This document shows positions 5,862 to 11,622 of a stretch of DNA of 11,622 bases, one piece after another. Below the pieces are notes generated by a model that saw nothing but the letters and a program-made list of their open reading frames with translations, did no database searches and was not told where the DNA came from. The stretch spans positions 1 to 11,622 of the forward strand of contig JAKABK010000025.1 of NCBI GenBank assembly GCA_021796905.1, in the 5' to 3' direction. The position numbers were made by a program, and so were the translations under genes. Numbering within the stretch: position 1 is the stretch's first letter; the number at the start of each line of letters is the position of its first letter. The stretch comes from Actinomycetes bacterium (lineage in GTDB: Bacteria; Actinomycetota; Acidimicrobiia; Acidimicrobiales; Palsa-688).

Positions 5862-7145
5862 ATGAGCTCGTTCGGGCAGTACGGCTCGGGGGGTCCCTTC
5901 GGGGACCTGATGCGGGACCTGGCGAGGTTGTTCAACTCCCCGGGACCGGTCAACTGGGAGGTGGCAGGGCAGTTCGCCCAGTGGGCCGCGTCGGGCGGCC
6001 AGCCCGAAGTGAACGTCGACCCGCTGGCCCGGGTGCGCCTCGAGGAGCTCTTGCGGGTAGCCGAGCTCCACATCGGCGAGGAGTCGGGCTTGCCGGGAGG
6101 CTCGGTGCTCTCATTGCGGTGTGCCACTCCGAGCGAGTGGGCGCGGCTCACCCTGGAAGCCTGGAAGCCACTGCTCGAACGGCTCGCGTCGGCGGCTTCC
6201 CGCTCGATGACCCCTCCTCCAGGGGAGGGTCCAGCCGGGATCGCCCCAGGCGACCTCGGCGGGCTGCTCGGCTCCTTCGGTGGGTTGCTCGGCCCGGGGG
6301 CTGCGCCGCCGGCCGGGGGAGACGACCCGGGCGCGACAGGGGCCGACCCGATGGCGGCGATGTTCGGGAACCTGCCCCGGCTGCTCGGGCCGCTGCTGTT
6401 CGGGATGCAGTCGGGTGCGATGGTCGGCGAGCTCGCCCGACGGTCGCTCGGCCAGTACGACCTCCCGATGCCCCGACCGGCCGGACCCCAGCTGCTCGTG
6501 GTCCCCTCGGGCATCGACGGGTTCGCCACCGAGTGGAGCCTGCCGCCGGACGACGTCCGCCTGTGGGTGTGCCTCCGGGAGGTCGCCCACCACACCGTCC
6601 TCGGCAGGCCGCATGTCCGGGAGCGCGTCGAGCGGCTCGTCGGCGACTACGTCGACGCCTTCGAACCCGACGCAGGGTTCCTCGAGGAGCGGCTCTCGGG
6701 TCTCGACCCGAGCGATCTCGGTTCGCTCCAGTCCGCCCTCGGTGACCCCGCCTCGCTCCTCGCCGAGATGCGCAACGACACCCAGCGGCGTCTGCAGGTC
6801 CCGCTCAACTCCTTGCTGTCGGTGGTCACCGGCTGGGTCGACCACGTGATGGAGCGAGCCGGGCGACGCCTGATCGACACCTACGGACCGCTGACCGAAG
6901 CCCTCCACCGGAGACGGCTCGAGGACCACAGCGGTGTCCGGGCGGCCGCCCAGATGTTCGGGGTGGAGCTCGACGCCGCCAGCGTCGAGCGCGGCCAGCG
7001 CTTCGTGGCCGGGGTGGTCGAGCGTGCCGGGGAGGACGCCCTCGGCCGGCTGTGGCGCTCCCCGGCCGACCTGCCCACCCCGCCCGAGGTCGACGCGCCC
7101 GGGCTGTGGCTCGCCCGCATCGACCTGGAGCTGCCCGGCGGGTAG
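5862..7145 (+). CDS. DUF2342/Zincin_2-type 'zinc-dependent metalloprotease' family protein, atypical motif
   Basis: A 427-aa protein with the layout of the actinobacterial DUF2342 family (also annotated as putative hydrolase or F420-biosynthesis-associated). It has an N-terminal NWEVAGQFAQWAA segment (31-43), a middle low-complexity Gly/Pro region (117-165), a strand LLVVPSGIDGFATEWSLP (211-228), then DDVRLWVCLREVAHHTVL (230-247). The family's HExxH-like zinc site is here R239-E-V-A-H243, lacking the first His; some relatives, from memory, also have RExxH, so hydrolase activity is doubtful rather than excluded. A second conserved-looking helix reads VVTGWVDHVMERAGRRLID (321-339). No signal peptide or membrane span. 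ATG 5862 follows a TACGAT promoter. The stop codon lies inside a 15-bp tandem repeat. Related genes often neighbour ylbL-type genes, as in this window. Confidence 0.82.
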   Translation: MSSFGQYGSGGPFGDLMRDLARLFNSPGPVNWEVAGQFAQWAASGGQPEVNVDPLARVRLEELLRVAELHIGEESGLPGGSVLSLRCATPSEWARLTLEAWKPLLERLASAASRSMTPPPGEGPAGIAPGDLGGLLGSFGGLLGPGAAPPAGGDDPGATGADPMAAMFGNLPRLLGPLLFGMQSGAMVGELARRSLGQYDLPMPRPAGPQLLVVPSGIDGFATEWSLPPDDVRLWVCLREVAHHTVLGRPHVRERVERLVGDYVDAFEPDAGFLEERLSGLDPSDLGSLQSALGDPASLLAEMRNDTQRRLQVPLNSLLSVVTGWVDHVMERAGRRLIDTYGPLTEALHRRRLEDHSGVRAAAQMFGVELDAASVERGQRFVAGVVERAGEDALGRLWRSPADLPTPPEVDAPGLWLARIDLELPGG

Positions 7146-7189
7146 CGCCCCGGCGGGTGGCACCCCGGCGGGTGGCGCCCCGGCGGGCG
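7130..7189 (+). repeat. 15-bp tandem repeat spanning the stop codon
   Basis: Three near-identical units GCGCCCCGGCGGGTG (7145-7159), GCACCCCGGCGGGTG (7160-7174) and GCGCCCCGGCGGGCG (7175-7189) are preceded by a more diverged unit (7130-7144) that encodes the last residues LPGG of the DUF2342-type protein. The TAG stop (7143-7145) sits at the first junction. The array lies in the 125-bp gap before the next gene. Confidence 0.85.
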
Positions 7190-7270
7190 AACCGGGGCCC
7201 GGTCGACGCGAGTTGCGCCACGACCGGGCAGCCCGGACAGCTCCGCTCAAGGCGACCGATCCGGGTGCCG

Positions 7271-8884
7271 ATGGGAACAGACATGGTGAGCTACCCGGGA
7301 TCATCCTCAGACGACGAGGCGGCTGCGAGCCCGTTCGACCGTTCGTCGCTCCAGGCCTCCCTGGCCGAGGCGCTCGCAGCCGCGGCCGGATCGTTCGTCG
7401 GGGAACCAGAGGCGAACGCCGGCGACGACCGCCCGGGCGAGGGCCTGGAGGTGCAGCCACTGTCGGTCGTCGGCGGCGCAGCCCCGCCTGCCGCTCCGGA
7501 GCGCCACGGCACGACCGGCGAGGCCGGAGAGGCGCTGGACGAGCTCGACGCGCTCGTCCTGCGAGGCTGGGGCAGGCCGACCGCCCAGCGCGGCGGTCCG
7601 GGGCTGGCCAGGGAGGAAGACCCGACCGGCGCCCCCGACGGAGACGGTCGCCGGGGGCTCGACGACGGGGCGGAACAGCCGGCGAAGCTCCCCCCAGCGG
7701 TGAAACCTCCGCAGACCGCCAAACTGCCCCCGCCGGTGCGGCCCTTCGCCCCGATCGACCGGTCGGCCACGGCCGGCCGCCACCAGCCGACCGGTGCGTC
7801 CGGGACCGGCTCCGGCAACTGGTTCGAGGTCGACGGGTGGGCGAGCGGGGAGCAGTGGCAGAACGGGGATCCCTCCGGTCACCTCGGCAGCGGACCGGGT
7901 GATCTCGGCAGCGGACCGGGTGATCTCGGCAGCGGCGCGCTGTCCGCTCCAGCCCCGATCACCCGCCGCGGCCCCAGCCTGTCCTCCCTGTCCCCCGAGA
8001 CCGCCGCCCTGCTCGGCGCGTCGGCTCCCAGCGGGCCCGGCAACAACGGGTCGTACCCGAACGATCCCGGGGCGTCCGGGTCGGACGGGGCCTCCGCCGG
8101 GGCCGGGACGACGGGGGCTCGCAAGGCGAAAGCGGCTGCAGCCACGCCCGATGCCGGAGCACTCGTCCCCGGGGCGGGCACCGATCGCGACGATCGGGGA
8201 GCCGCGACGGGGACGGGCTCGCCGGCACCCGGGGTCGGCACCCCAGGCGAGCAACCCGGGCTCGAGGGGATCGAGGTGCACCCCGGGATCCTCGCCGAGG
8301 CCCCGGGGTCGGGTCCCGGTCTCGACGCGGTCGGCGACAGCGCGCTAGCCACCGTCACGCTCCCGCCGACCGGTGGCGACCGCCCCGGCGAGACGGACCG
8401 GAGCCGGCCGCCAGGCGACCGTGCTGACGACCTCAGCGGTCCGGGCCCGTCGCAGACCGCTGCGCTGGCACGCTGGAGCCCGGAGCAGGACGACATCCTT
8501 CCGTCCAGGTCGATCCTCAACCGTCCGATCCCGCTCCGCCTCCACCGGGGGGCATCCGAGGACGGTGGGAGCAAGGCGATCCGCCGTCGACGCGAGCGCC
8601 CCGAGCCGGGCGGCACCGACCCCGCGCCGAGCGGACGTCGGGCCGGTAGCAGGCTCGGTACGCGAGGCGGTCCCGGGAACCCGACGCTCCCCGGGGGCCC
8701 GGGTCGCGCCGCTGGGGAGGCGAGCCCCCCCGTCGGGGGCCGCAAGCGCCGGGACGGCGGGCTACGGTCGCCGGCGGGCGCCGACGAGCCACGCGCCGGG
8801 CGACCGGGAAGCGAGGCGAAGCGGCGGGGCTCTACCGGAGTGCTCAACCGGCCCCTCGGGGAGCTGTTCAAGAAGAGCAGGTAG
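7271..8884 (+). CDS. Large intrinsically disordered protein of unknown function
   Basis: About 537 aa, dominated by Gly, Pro, Ala, Ser, Asp and Arg, with no membrane span or recognised domain. Codon third positions are strongly GC and the reading shows mixed acidic and polar residues, whereas overlapping frames are Arg/Pro-rich, so this is the coding frame. Possible short functional elements are an N-terminal acidic patch SSSDDEAAA and helix SSLQASLAEALAAAAG, an Asp-Leu-rich ALDELDALVLRGWG, an aromatic GNWFEVDGWA, a heptad repeat LGSGPGD, and a related motif occurring twice: SRSILNRPIPLRL (about residue 415) and TGVLNRPLGELFKKSR at the C-terminus. The second half becomes very basic (RRRRERPEP onward). 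The start is uncertain: ATG 7271 and ATG 7283 are both in frame, neither with a good ribosome site. It follows the DUF2342-type gene by 125 bp and may share its transcript. Confidence 0.65.
   Translation: MGTDMVSYPGSSSDDEAAASPFDRSSLQASLAEALAAAAGSFVGEPEANAGDDRPGEGLEVQPLSVVGGAAPPAAPERHGTTGEAGEALDELDALVLRGWGRPTAQRGGPGLAREEDPTGAPDGDGRRGLDDGAEQPAKLPPAVKPPQTAKLPPPVRPFAPIDRSATAGRHQPTGASGTGSGNWFEVDGWASGEQWQNGDPSGHLGSGPGDLGSGPGDLGSGALSAPAPITRRGPSLSSLSPETAALLGASAPSGPGNNGSYPNDPGASGSDGASAGAGTTGARKAKAAAATPDAGALVPGAGTDRDDRGAATGTGSPAPGVGTPGEQPGLEGIEVHPGILAEAPGSGPGLDAVGDSALATVTLPPTGGDRPGETDRSRPPGDRADDLSGPGPSQTAALARWSPEQDDILPSRSILNRPIPLRLHRGASEDGGSKAIRRRRERPEPGGTDPAPSGRRAGSRLGTRGGPGNPTLPGGPGRAAGEASPPVGGRKRRDGGLRSPAGADEPRAGRPGSEAKRRGSTGVLNRPLGELFKKSR
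7883..7935 (+). repeat. 21-bp in-frame tandem repeat (about 2.5 copies)
   Basis: A 21-bp unit beginning CTCGGCAGCGGACCGGG occurs at 7883-7903 and identically at 7904-7924, with a partial third copy at 7925-7935. It encodes the heptad LGSGPGD inside the disordered protein. Perfect identity suggests recent slippage or recombination. Confidence 0.9.
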
Positions 8885-8939
8885 GTACCCGGTCACCGGG
8901 AGCTGTCGGGCGAGCCGGCCGGCGCTTGCCTGCCCTCCA

Positions 8940-8961
8940 CCACCGCTCGGTGAGCCGGTGG
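8940..8961. terminator. Hairpin between convergent genes (possible bidirectional terminator)
   Basis: CACCG (8941-8945) plus CTC pair with GAG plus CGGTG (8956-8960), with one bulged C (8955) and a 3-nt loop; a C-G pair at 8940/8961 extends the stem. It lies in the 105-bp gap between the disordered-protein gene (stop 8884) and the response regulator gene (stop 8990). No U-tract is visible, so the terminator call rests on structure and position. Confidence 0.4.
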
Positions 8962-8976
8962 ACAGCCGCCGGAGCC

Positions 8977-9005
8977 AACCGGCCCGGACCTAACCGGCCC
9001 GGACC
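8977..9005. repeat. 15-bp-period duplication across the response regulator stop codon
   Basis: AACCGGCCCGGACC occurs at 8977-8990 and again at 8992-9005, one base apart. On the minus strand it reads as VRAG-stop followed by VRAGW in the same frame, so the C-terminal codons of the response regulator are duplicated just beyond its TAG (8990-8992). Confidence 0.88.
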
Positions 9006-9694
9006 GCCTCGAACTTGTAGCCGAGCCCCCGGATGGTCGTGATGCGCTCGGGGTGCGAGGGGTCGTCCTCGATCTTCGCCCGCAGCCGCTTCACGTGGAC
9101 ATCGAGGGTCTTGGTGTCGCCCACGTAGTGCGGCCCCCACACCCTGTCGATGAGCGTCTCCCGGGTGACGACCCGCCCGGCGTTGCCCATCAGGACCTCG
9201 AGCAGCTCGAACTCCTTGAGCGCCAGGACGACCGGCCGTCCCCCCAACTGGACCTCGTGGCGCTCGGGGTCGAGACGCAGCTCCCCCACCTCCAACGCGT
9301 CCGGTGGGGGCGGCTCCTCGGCCGAGGGACTGCGACGCAGCACCGCACGCATCCGGGCCACCAGCTCCCGGAGCCGGTACGGCTTGGTGACGTAGTCGTC
9401 GGCGCCGACCTCCAAACCTACGACGGTGTCGATCTCGCTGCTCTTGGCGGTCACCATGATGATCGGGACCCGACTGCGCGACCGCAGCTCCCGGCAGACG
9501 TCGATCCCCGAGAGCCGGGGCAGCCACACGTCGAGCAGGACGAGATCGGGCCTGACACGATCGAAGATCTCCAACGCCTCCACGCCGTCGGTGGCCACCT
9601 TCACGAGGAAGCCCTCCCGCTTCAAGCCGACCACCAGCGCCTCGACGAAGCTCTCCTCGTCCTCGACCACCAAGACGGTGACCGCCTCAGCCAT
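8990..9694 (-). CDS. regX3: OmpR/PhoB-family response regulator, RegX3-like
   Basis: A 234-aa two-domain regulator. The receiver (about 5-118) has the acidic pair E11/D12, phosphoacceptor Asp55 (LVLLDVWLP), Thr82 (IIMVTAK) and Lys104 (DDYVTKPY). The C-terminal winged-helix DNA-binding domain (about 135-230) shows LALKEFELLEVLM, VTRETLIDRVWG, TLDVHVKRLRAKIE and RITTIRGLGYKFE. The segment SEIDTVVGLEVGADDYVTKPY closely follows my memory of mycobacterial RegX3, the phosphate-responsive partner of SenX3. The upstream kinase gene overlaps by 8 nt (ATGGCTGA, 9687-9694), and the ATG has GGGAGG about 9 nt upstream inside the kinase gene, so the two are co-translated. The symbol is by similarity and context; a PhoB/PhoP-like paralogue is possible. 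Confidence 0.92.
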   Translation of the reverse strand: MAEAVTVLVVEDEESFVEALVVGLKREGFLVKVATDGVEALEIFDRVRPDLVLLDVWLPRLSGIDVCRELRSRSRVPIIMVTAKSSEIDTVVGLEVGADDYVTKPYRLRELVARMRAVLRRSPSAEEPPPPDALEVGELRLDPERHEVQLGGRPVVLALKEFELLEVLMGNAGRVVTRETLIDRVWGPHYVGDTKTLDVHVKRLRAKIEDDPSHPERITTIRGLGYKFEAVRAG

Positions 9695-10850
9695 CGCTTC
9701 GGGCCTCCCCCGTTCCGCTCGCGACGCCGGCGACCCGGACCGGGAGGACGAGACTGAACGTGGAGCCCTTGCCTTCTTCGGACTCGACCCTCACCTCCCC
9801 GCCGTGGTTGACCGCGACGTGACGGACGATCGACAACCCGAGACCGGTGCCCCCGGTCAGGCGGCTGCGAGCCCGGTCCACCCGGTAGAACCGCTCGAAG
9901 ATCCGCTCCCGGTCCCGCTGCGGGATACCGATACCTCGGTCCACGACGTCGATGCACACCACCTCGCCGTCGGAGCCCACCCGTAGCTGCACCGCCGATC
10001 CCGCCTCGGAGTACTTGACGGCGTTGTCGACCAGGTTGGACAGCGCCGAGACCAGGTCGCGCCGGTCGCCGCTCACGACCAGCTCGGGGGGCACGGTCCC
10101 GGCGTGCAGGTCGACCCCGAGGGTCGCCGCGGCGGGCCCGACCGCCTCGATCGCGGCCGCGACGAGCTGTTGGACCGGGACCGGTTCGCGCGCCGCAGCC
10201 TCGTTGGTCTCGATCCGGGACAGGTCGAGGAGGTCGTCGATGATCCTGCCGAGGCGCCCGGCCTCGGCCGCCACCCGTGCCGACAACCTGGTGACCACCT
10301 CGGGGTCCTCCTCGCCGTCGAGGGTCTCGGCGAGGAGGCTGAGCGCACCGACCGGGGTCTTCAGCTCGTGGCTGACGTTGGCGACGAAATCCCTCCTGAC
10401 CGCGTCGAGATGGCGTCGCTCCGAGACGTCCTCGACCACTGCCACCGCCCCCAGGACCCGGCCGGCGGAAGAGATCGGGTAGGCCCGGACGAGCAGGTCA
10501 CGTCTCGCCGGGGCGTAGAGGTCGAGGGAGCGCTCGGCGCACCTACCCCCCCTGGCGGCTTCCAGCAGCTCGCCGACGGCACGCTCGGCGAGCAGGTCGT
10601 CGAGACGGTCCCCGGGGGTGCCGGCCGCACGGTTGCGGTACACCTCGGTGCCGCGCTCGTCGCAGACGACGACACCGACGGTGAGCACGTCGAGCGCGGC
10701 CGCCAGCCGGGAGGTCCCCTCCTCCGCCTGTGCGACCCCGCCCCCGAGGTCCCCCCCGGTGCCCGTCGCCGCGGTCCCGTCGCCGGTCGGGTCGGCCGGT
10801 GAGCCAGCTGCGAGCAGGGTGAAGCGCTCCGGTGACGAGCCTGTGCCCAC
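9687..10850 (-). CDS. senX3: Sensor histidine kinase, SenX3-like, without transmembrane segments
   Basis: A 387-aa kinase. A Gly/Thr-rich unstructured N-terminus (1-45) is followed by a PAS-like domain (about 46-142; LAAALDVLTVGVVVCDERG), HisKA with the H-box FVANVSHELKTPVGAL (155-170, His161), then HATPase with N box NLVDNAVKYS (272-281), G1 DRGIGIP (304-310), F-like FERFYRVD (318-325) and G2 GGTGLGLS (333-340). The core resembles mycobacterial SenX3, but the N-terminal membrane helices of that protein are absent and there is no space upstream for them, so it is probably cytosolic or recruited by a partner. GTG 10850 is chosen because GGAGG lies 8 nt upstream and a TAGAGT -10 about 30 nt upstream; the frame is open to 10943 but that part crosses the promoter. 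It overlaps the regulator gene by 8 nt. Confidence 0.9.
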   Translation of the reverse strand: MGTGSSPERFTLLAAGSPADPTGDGTAATGTGGDLGGGVAQAEEGTSRLAAALDVLTVGVVVCDERGTEVYRNRAAGTPGDRLDDLLAERAVGELLEAARGGRCAERSLDLYAPARRDLLVRAYPISSAGRVLGAVAVVEDVSERRHLDAVRRDFVANVSHELKTPVGALSLLAETLDGEEDPEVVTRLSARVAAEAGRLGRIIDDLLDLSRIETNEAAAREPVPVQQLVAAAIEAVGPAAATLGVDLHAGTVPPELVVSGDRRDLVSALSNLVDNAVKYSEAGSAVQLRVGSDGEVVCIDVVDRGIGIPQRDRERIFERFYRVDRARSRLTGGTGLGLSIVRHVAVNHGGEVRVESEEGKGSTFSLVLPVRVAGVASGTGEARSDG

Positions 10851-10879
10851 TTGGCGAACCTCCGCTGTGCCGGGAGTGA

Positions 10880-10885
10880 ACTCTA
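10880..10885 (-). promoter_or_regulatory. -10 element of the kinase-regulator operon, with a possible PHO-box-like unit
   Basis: Minus-strand TAGAGT (TANNNT) is followed by a leader with start near 10873 and then GGAGGTTCGCCAA before GTG 10850. Overlapping the hexamer end, minus-strand GTTCACTCCCG (10881-10871) matches 10 of 11 positions of the Streptomyces PHO-box direct-repeat unit as I remember it. Only one unit is seen, whereas functional boxes have at least two, so regulation is speculative. Confidence 0.4.
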
Positions 10886-10891
10886 AGCCCT

Positions 10892-10917
10892 GCACCGGGG
10901 CTCGCGGGCTCCGGTGC
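10892..10917 (-). terminator. Inverted repeat downstream of the transporter gene
   Basis: GCACCGG (10892-10898) and CCGGTGC (10911-10917) form a 7-bp stem with a 12-nt loop in the gap between the transporter stop (10956) and the kinase promoter. No U-tract follows. It could help stop leftward transcription from the transporter or be part of the operator region of the kinase operon. Confidence 0.3.
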
Positions 10918-10955
10918 CGACCGGCTGACCGGGCAGCCCCCACGTGCCGGGCCGC

Positions 10956-11622
10956 TCAGGCACCGGCCCCCGAGCCGCCGGGGACGCTCCCGAGCGGCTC
11001 GGGGGCCGTGGCGACGATCCTCTCCGCGCCGCCCACCACTTCCTCGGGGGCCACGTCGTCGAGGCTCCGCCCGGCGGGCTCGGGGATCAAGAGGGTGAGC
11101 AGGGTGCCGATCAGTGCGAACAGGGCCGAGATGCGCAAGGCGCCACTGACCCCGAGGTCGTCCTTGATGATCGGGAAGAGGTAGACCCCGATGAAGGCCC
11201 CGACCTTGGCGATCCCGGCCGAGATGCCGTGCCCGGTCGTGCGGGCGCTGGTCGGGAACACCTCACCGGAGAGGACGAAGGTCGTGGTGTTGGCCCCGAA
11301 CTCGGCGAAGAAGTAGCTCATACCGAACAGGATCAGGAAGGGGGCGATGGCGGCGGTGATCCCGGGGATCACCCCGATCAGCAAGAACGCCAGGCCCATG
11401 AGCGGGAAGCCGATCAGCTGGAGCCGGCGGTGGCCGATGCGGTCCATGAAGATCGCGGCGAGGAAGTAGCCCGGCACGGCGGCCACGGTGAAGACCATCA
11501 ACTGGAGCGCGAGGACCTGGGTGAGGGTGGCCGACGCGCCGAGCACGCTGCTCACGATGAGCGGGGCTGACACCGAGTTCCCGTAGTAGGCGTAGTCGAA
11601 GAGGAACCAGCTCCCCGCGGTG
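10956..11622 (-). CDS. MFS transporter, PHS-type (Pho84-like) inorganic phosphate symporter, C-terminal part
   Basis: The frame is open to the right edge; the GTG at 11573 is internal, as the upstream codons continue sensibly (TAGSWFLFDYAYYGNSV). About 222 aa with roughly six membrane helices, the C-terminal half of a 12-helix MFS carrier. GANTTTFVLSGEVFPTSARTT followed by GHGISAGIAKVGAFIG matches the conserved TM10-TM11 signature of PHS-family phosphate:H+ symporters such as yeast Pho84 (G-P-N-x-T-T-F-x-x-P-G-E-x-F-P-T-x-x-R). The DRIGHRR loop after an early helix (residues 44-50 of the visible part from 11573) is the usual MFS basic loop. The tail ends APEPLGSVPGGSGAGA, encoded over a strong hairpin. 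Placement next to a SenX3/RegX3-like system supports phosphate as substrate. A sugar or organic-acid carrier of the same superfamily is less likely. Confidence 0.85.
   Translation of the reverse strand, partial: TAGSWFLFDYAYYGNSVSAPLIVSSVLGASATLTQVLALQLMVFTVAAVPGYFLAAIFMDRIGHRRLQLIGFPLMGLAFLLIGVIPGITAAIAPFLILFGMSYFFAEFGANTTTFVLSGEVFPTSARTTGHGISAGIAKVGAFIGVYLFPIIKDDLGVSGALRISALFALIGTLLTLLIPEPAGRSLDDVAPEEVVGGAERIVATAPEPLGSVPGGSGAGA
10964..11008 (-). terminator. Strong hairpin inside the 3' coding end of the transporter gene
   Basis: CGGCCCCCGAGCCGC (10964-10978) is a perfect 15-bp inverted complement of GCGGCTCGGGGGCCG (10994-11008). Inside, a 2x2 mismatch is followed by GGGA (10981-10984) pairing with TCCC (10988-10991) around a CGC triloop. 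It ends only 5 bp before the TGA (10958-10956). The likely role is transcription termination or mRNA 3'-end protection, although there is no U-tract. Confidence 0.5.

Noticed and set aside
5816..6595. N-terminal extension of the SDR gene to 6595
   Set aside because: The extension is antisense to the DUF2342-type gene, is low-complexity, and the Rossmann strand begins exactly at GTG 5815.
6111..7460. 449-aa minus-strand frame
   Set aside because: Composition is that of an antisense shadow of the DUF2342-type gene and the repeat array; no recognisable domain or start signal.
7883..7935. Direct repeats as a CRISPR or mobile-element signature
   Set aside because: The units are contiguous, in frame and without spacers; no cas genes, inverted ends or transposase are present.
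7307..8871. Two long minus-strand frames (7307-8281 and 7879-8871) opposite the disordered protein
   Set aside because: Both are Arg/Pro/Gly/Ser-rich. The plus frame has balanced acidic and hydrophobic islands, so it is preferred; given low complexity this is not absolutely secure.
10851..10943. Kinase start at 10943
   Set aside because: That start lies upstream of the TAGAGT promoter element; GTG 10850 has a strong, well-spaced ribosome site.

Overview
The window is very GC-rich, with G or C at nearly every third codon position, GTG starts as well as ATG, and TANNNT promoter elements placed so close to start codons that some mRNAs look leaderless. Together with a SenX3/RegX3-like pair, a YlbL-type PDZ protein and a DUF2342-type 'zincin' protein, this points to the chromosome of a high-GC Actinomycetota. 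A juxtamembrane motif LPPEDRLWRHPSE, which I associate from memory with Acidimicrobiia, makes that class my best guess. I see no mobile element, CRISPR array, tRNA or rRNA.

Layout. (1) 1-623, minus: N-terminal part of a membrane-anchored YlbL-like PDZ protein that runs off the left edge. (2) 761-1576, plus: a short weak ORF followed directly by a HEAT-repeat protein, which overlaps the 3' end of mreB convergently. (3) 3380-1569, minus: a tightly overlapping operon of moaE, a one-pass membrane protein and mreB. (4) 3469-4686, plus: a membrane-tethered HtrA/DegP-like protein with PDZ domain, divergent from moaE, in which all three catalytic triad positions are substituted. (5) 5815-4736, minus: an SDR-family epimerase-like protein with a C-terminal transmembrane segment and Phe at the usual catalytic Tyr. 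(6) 5862-7145, plus: a DUF2342-type protein whose zincin motif reads REVAH instead of HExxH, followed by a large disordered protein (7271-8884). (7) 10850-8990, minus: a SenX3-like kinase and RegX3-like regulator, transcribed away from a partial PHS-type (Pho84-like) phosphate symporter at the right edge (minus, 10956 onward).

How they fit. The left two-thirds resembles a conserved actinobacterial neighbourhood; from memory, M. tuberculosis has a YlbL-type gene next to a DUF2342-type gene (Rv3194c/Rv3195). Its themes are cell envelope and shape (MreB, PDZ/HtrA-like and membrane-anchored proteins), with moaE as a metabolic passenger. The right third is a phosphate module: a phosphate transporter beside the two-component pair that typically controls the phosphate-starvation response. 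The most striking feature is that three neighbouring enzyme-fold proteins (HtrA-like, SDR, zincin-like) each lack canonical catalytic residues. Short in-frame tandem duplications also sit at three gene 3' ends.
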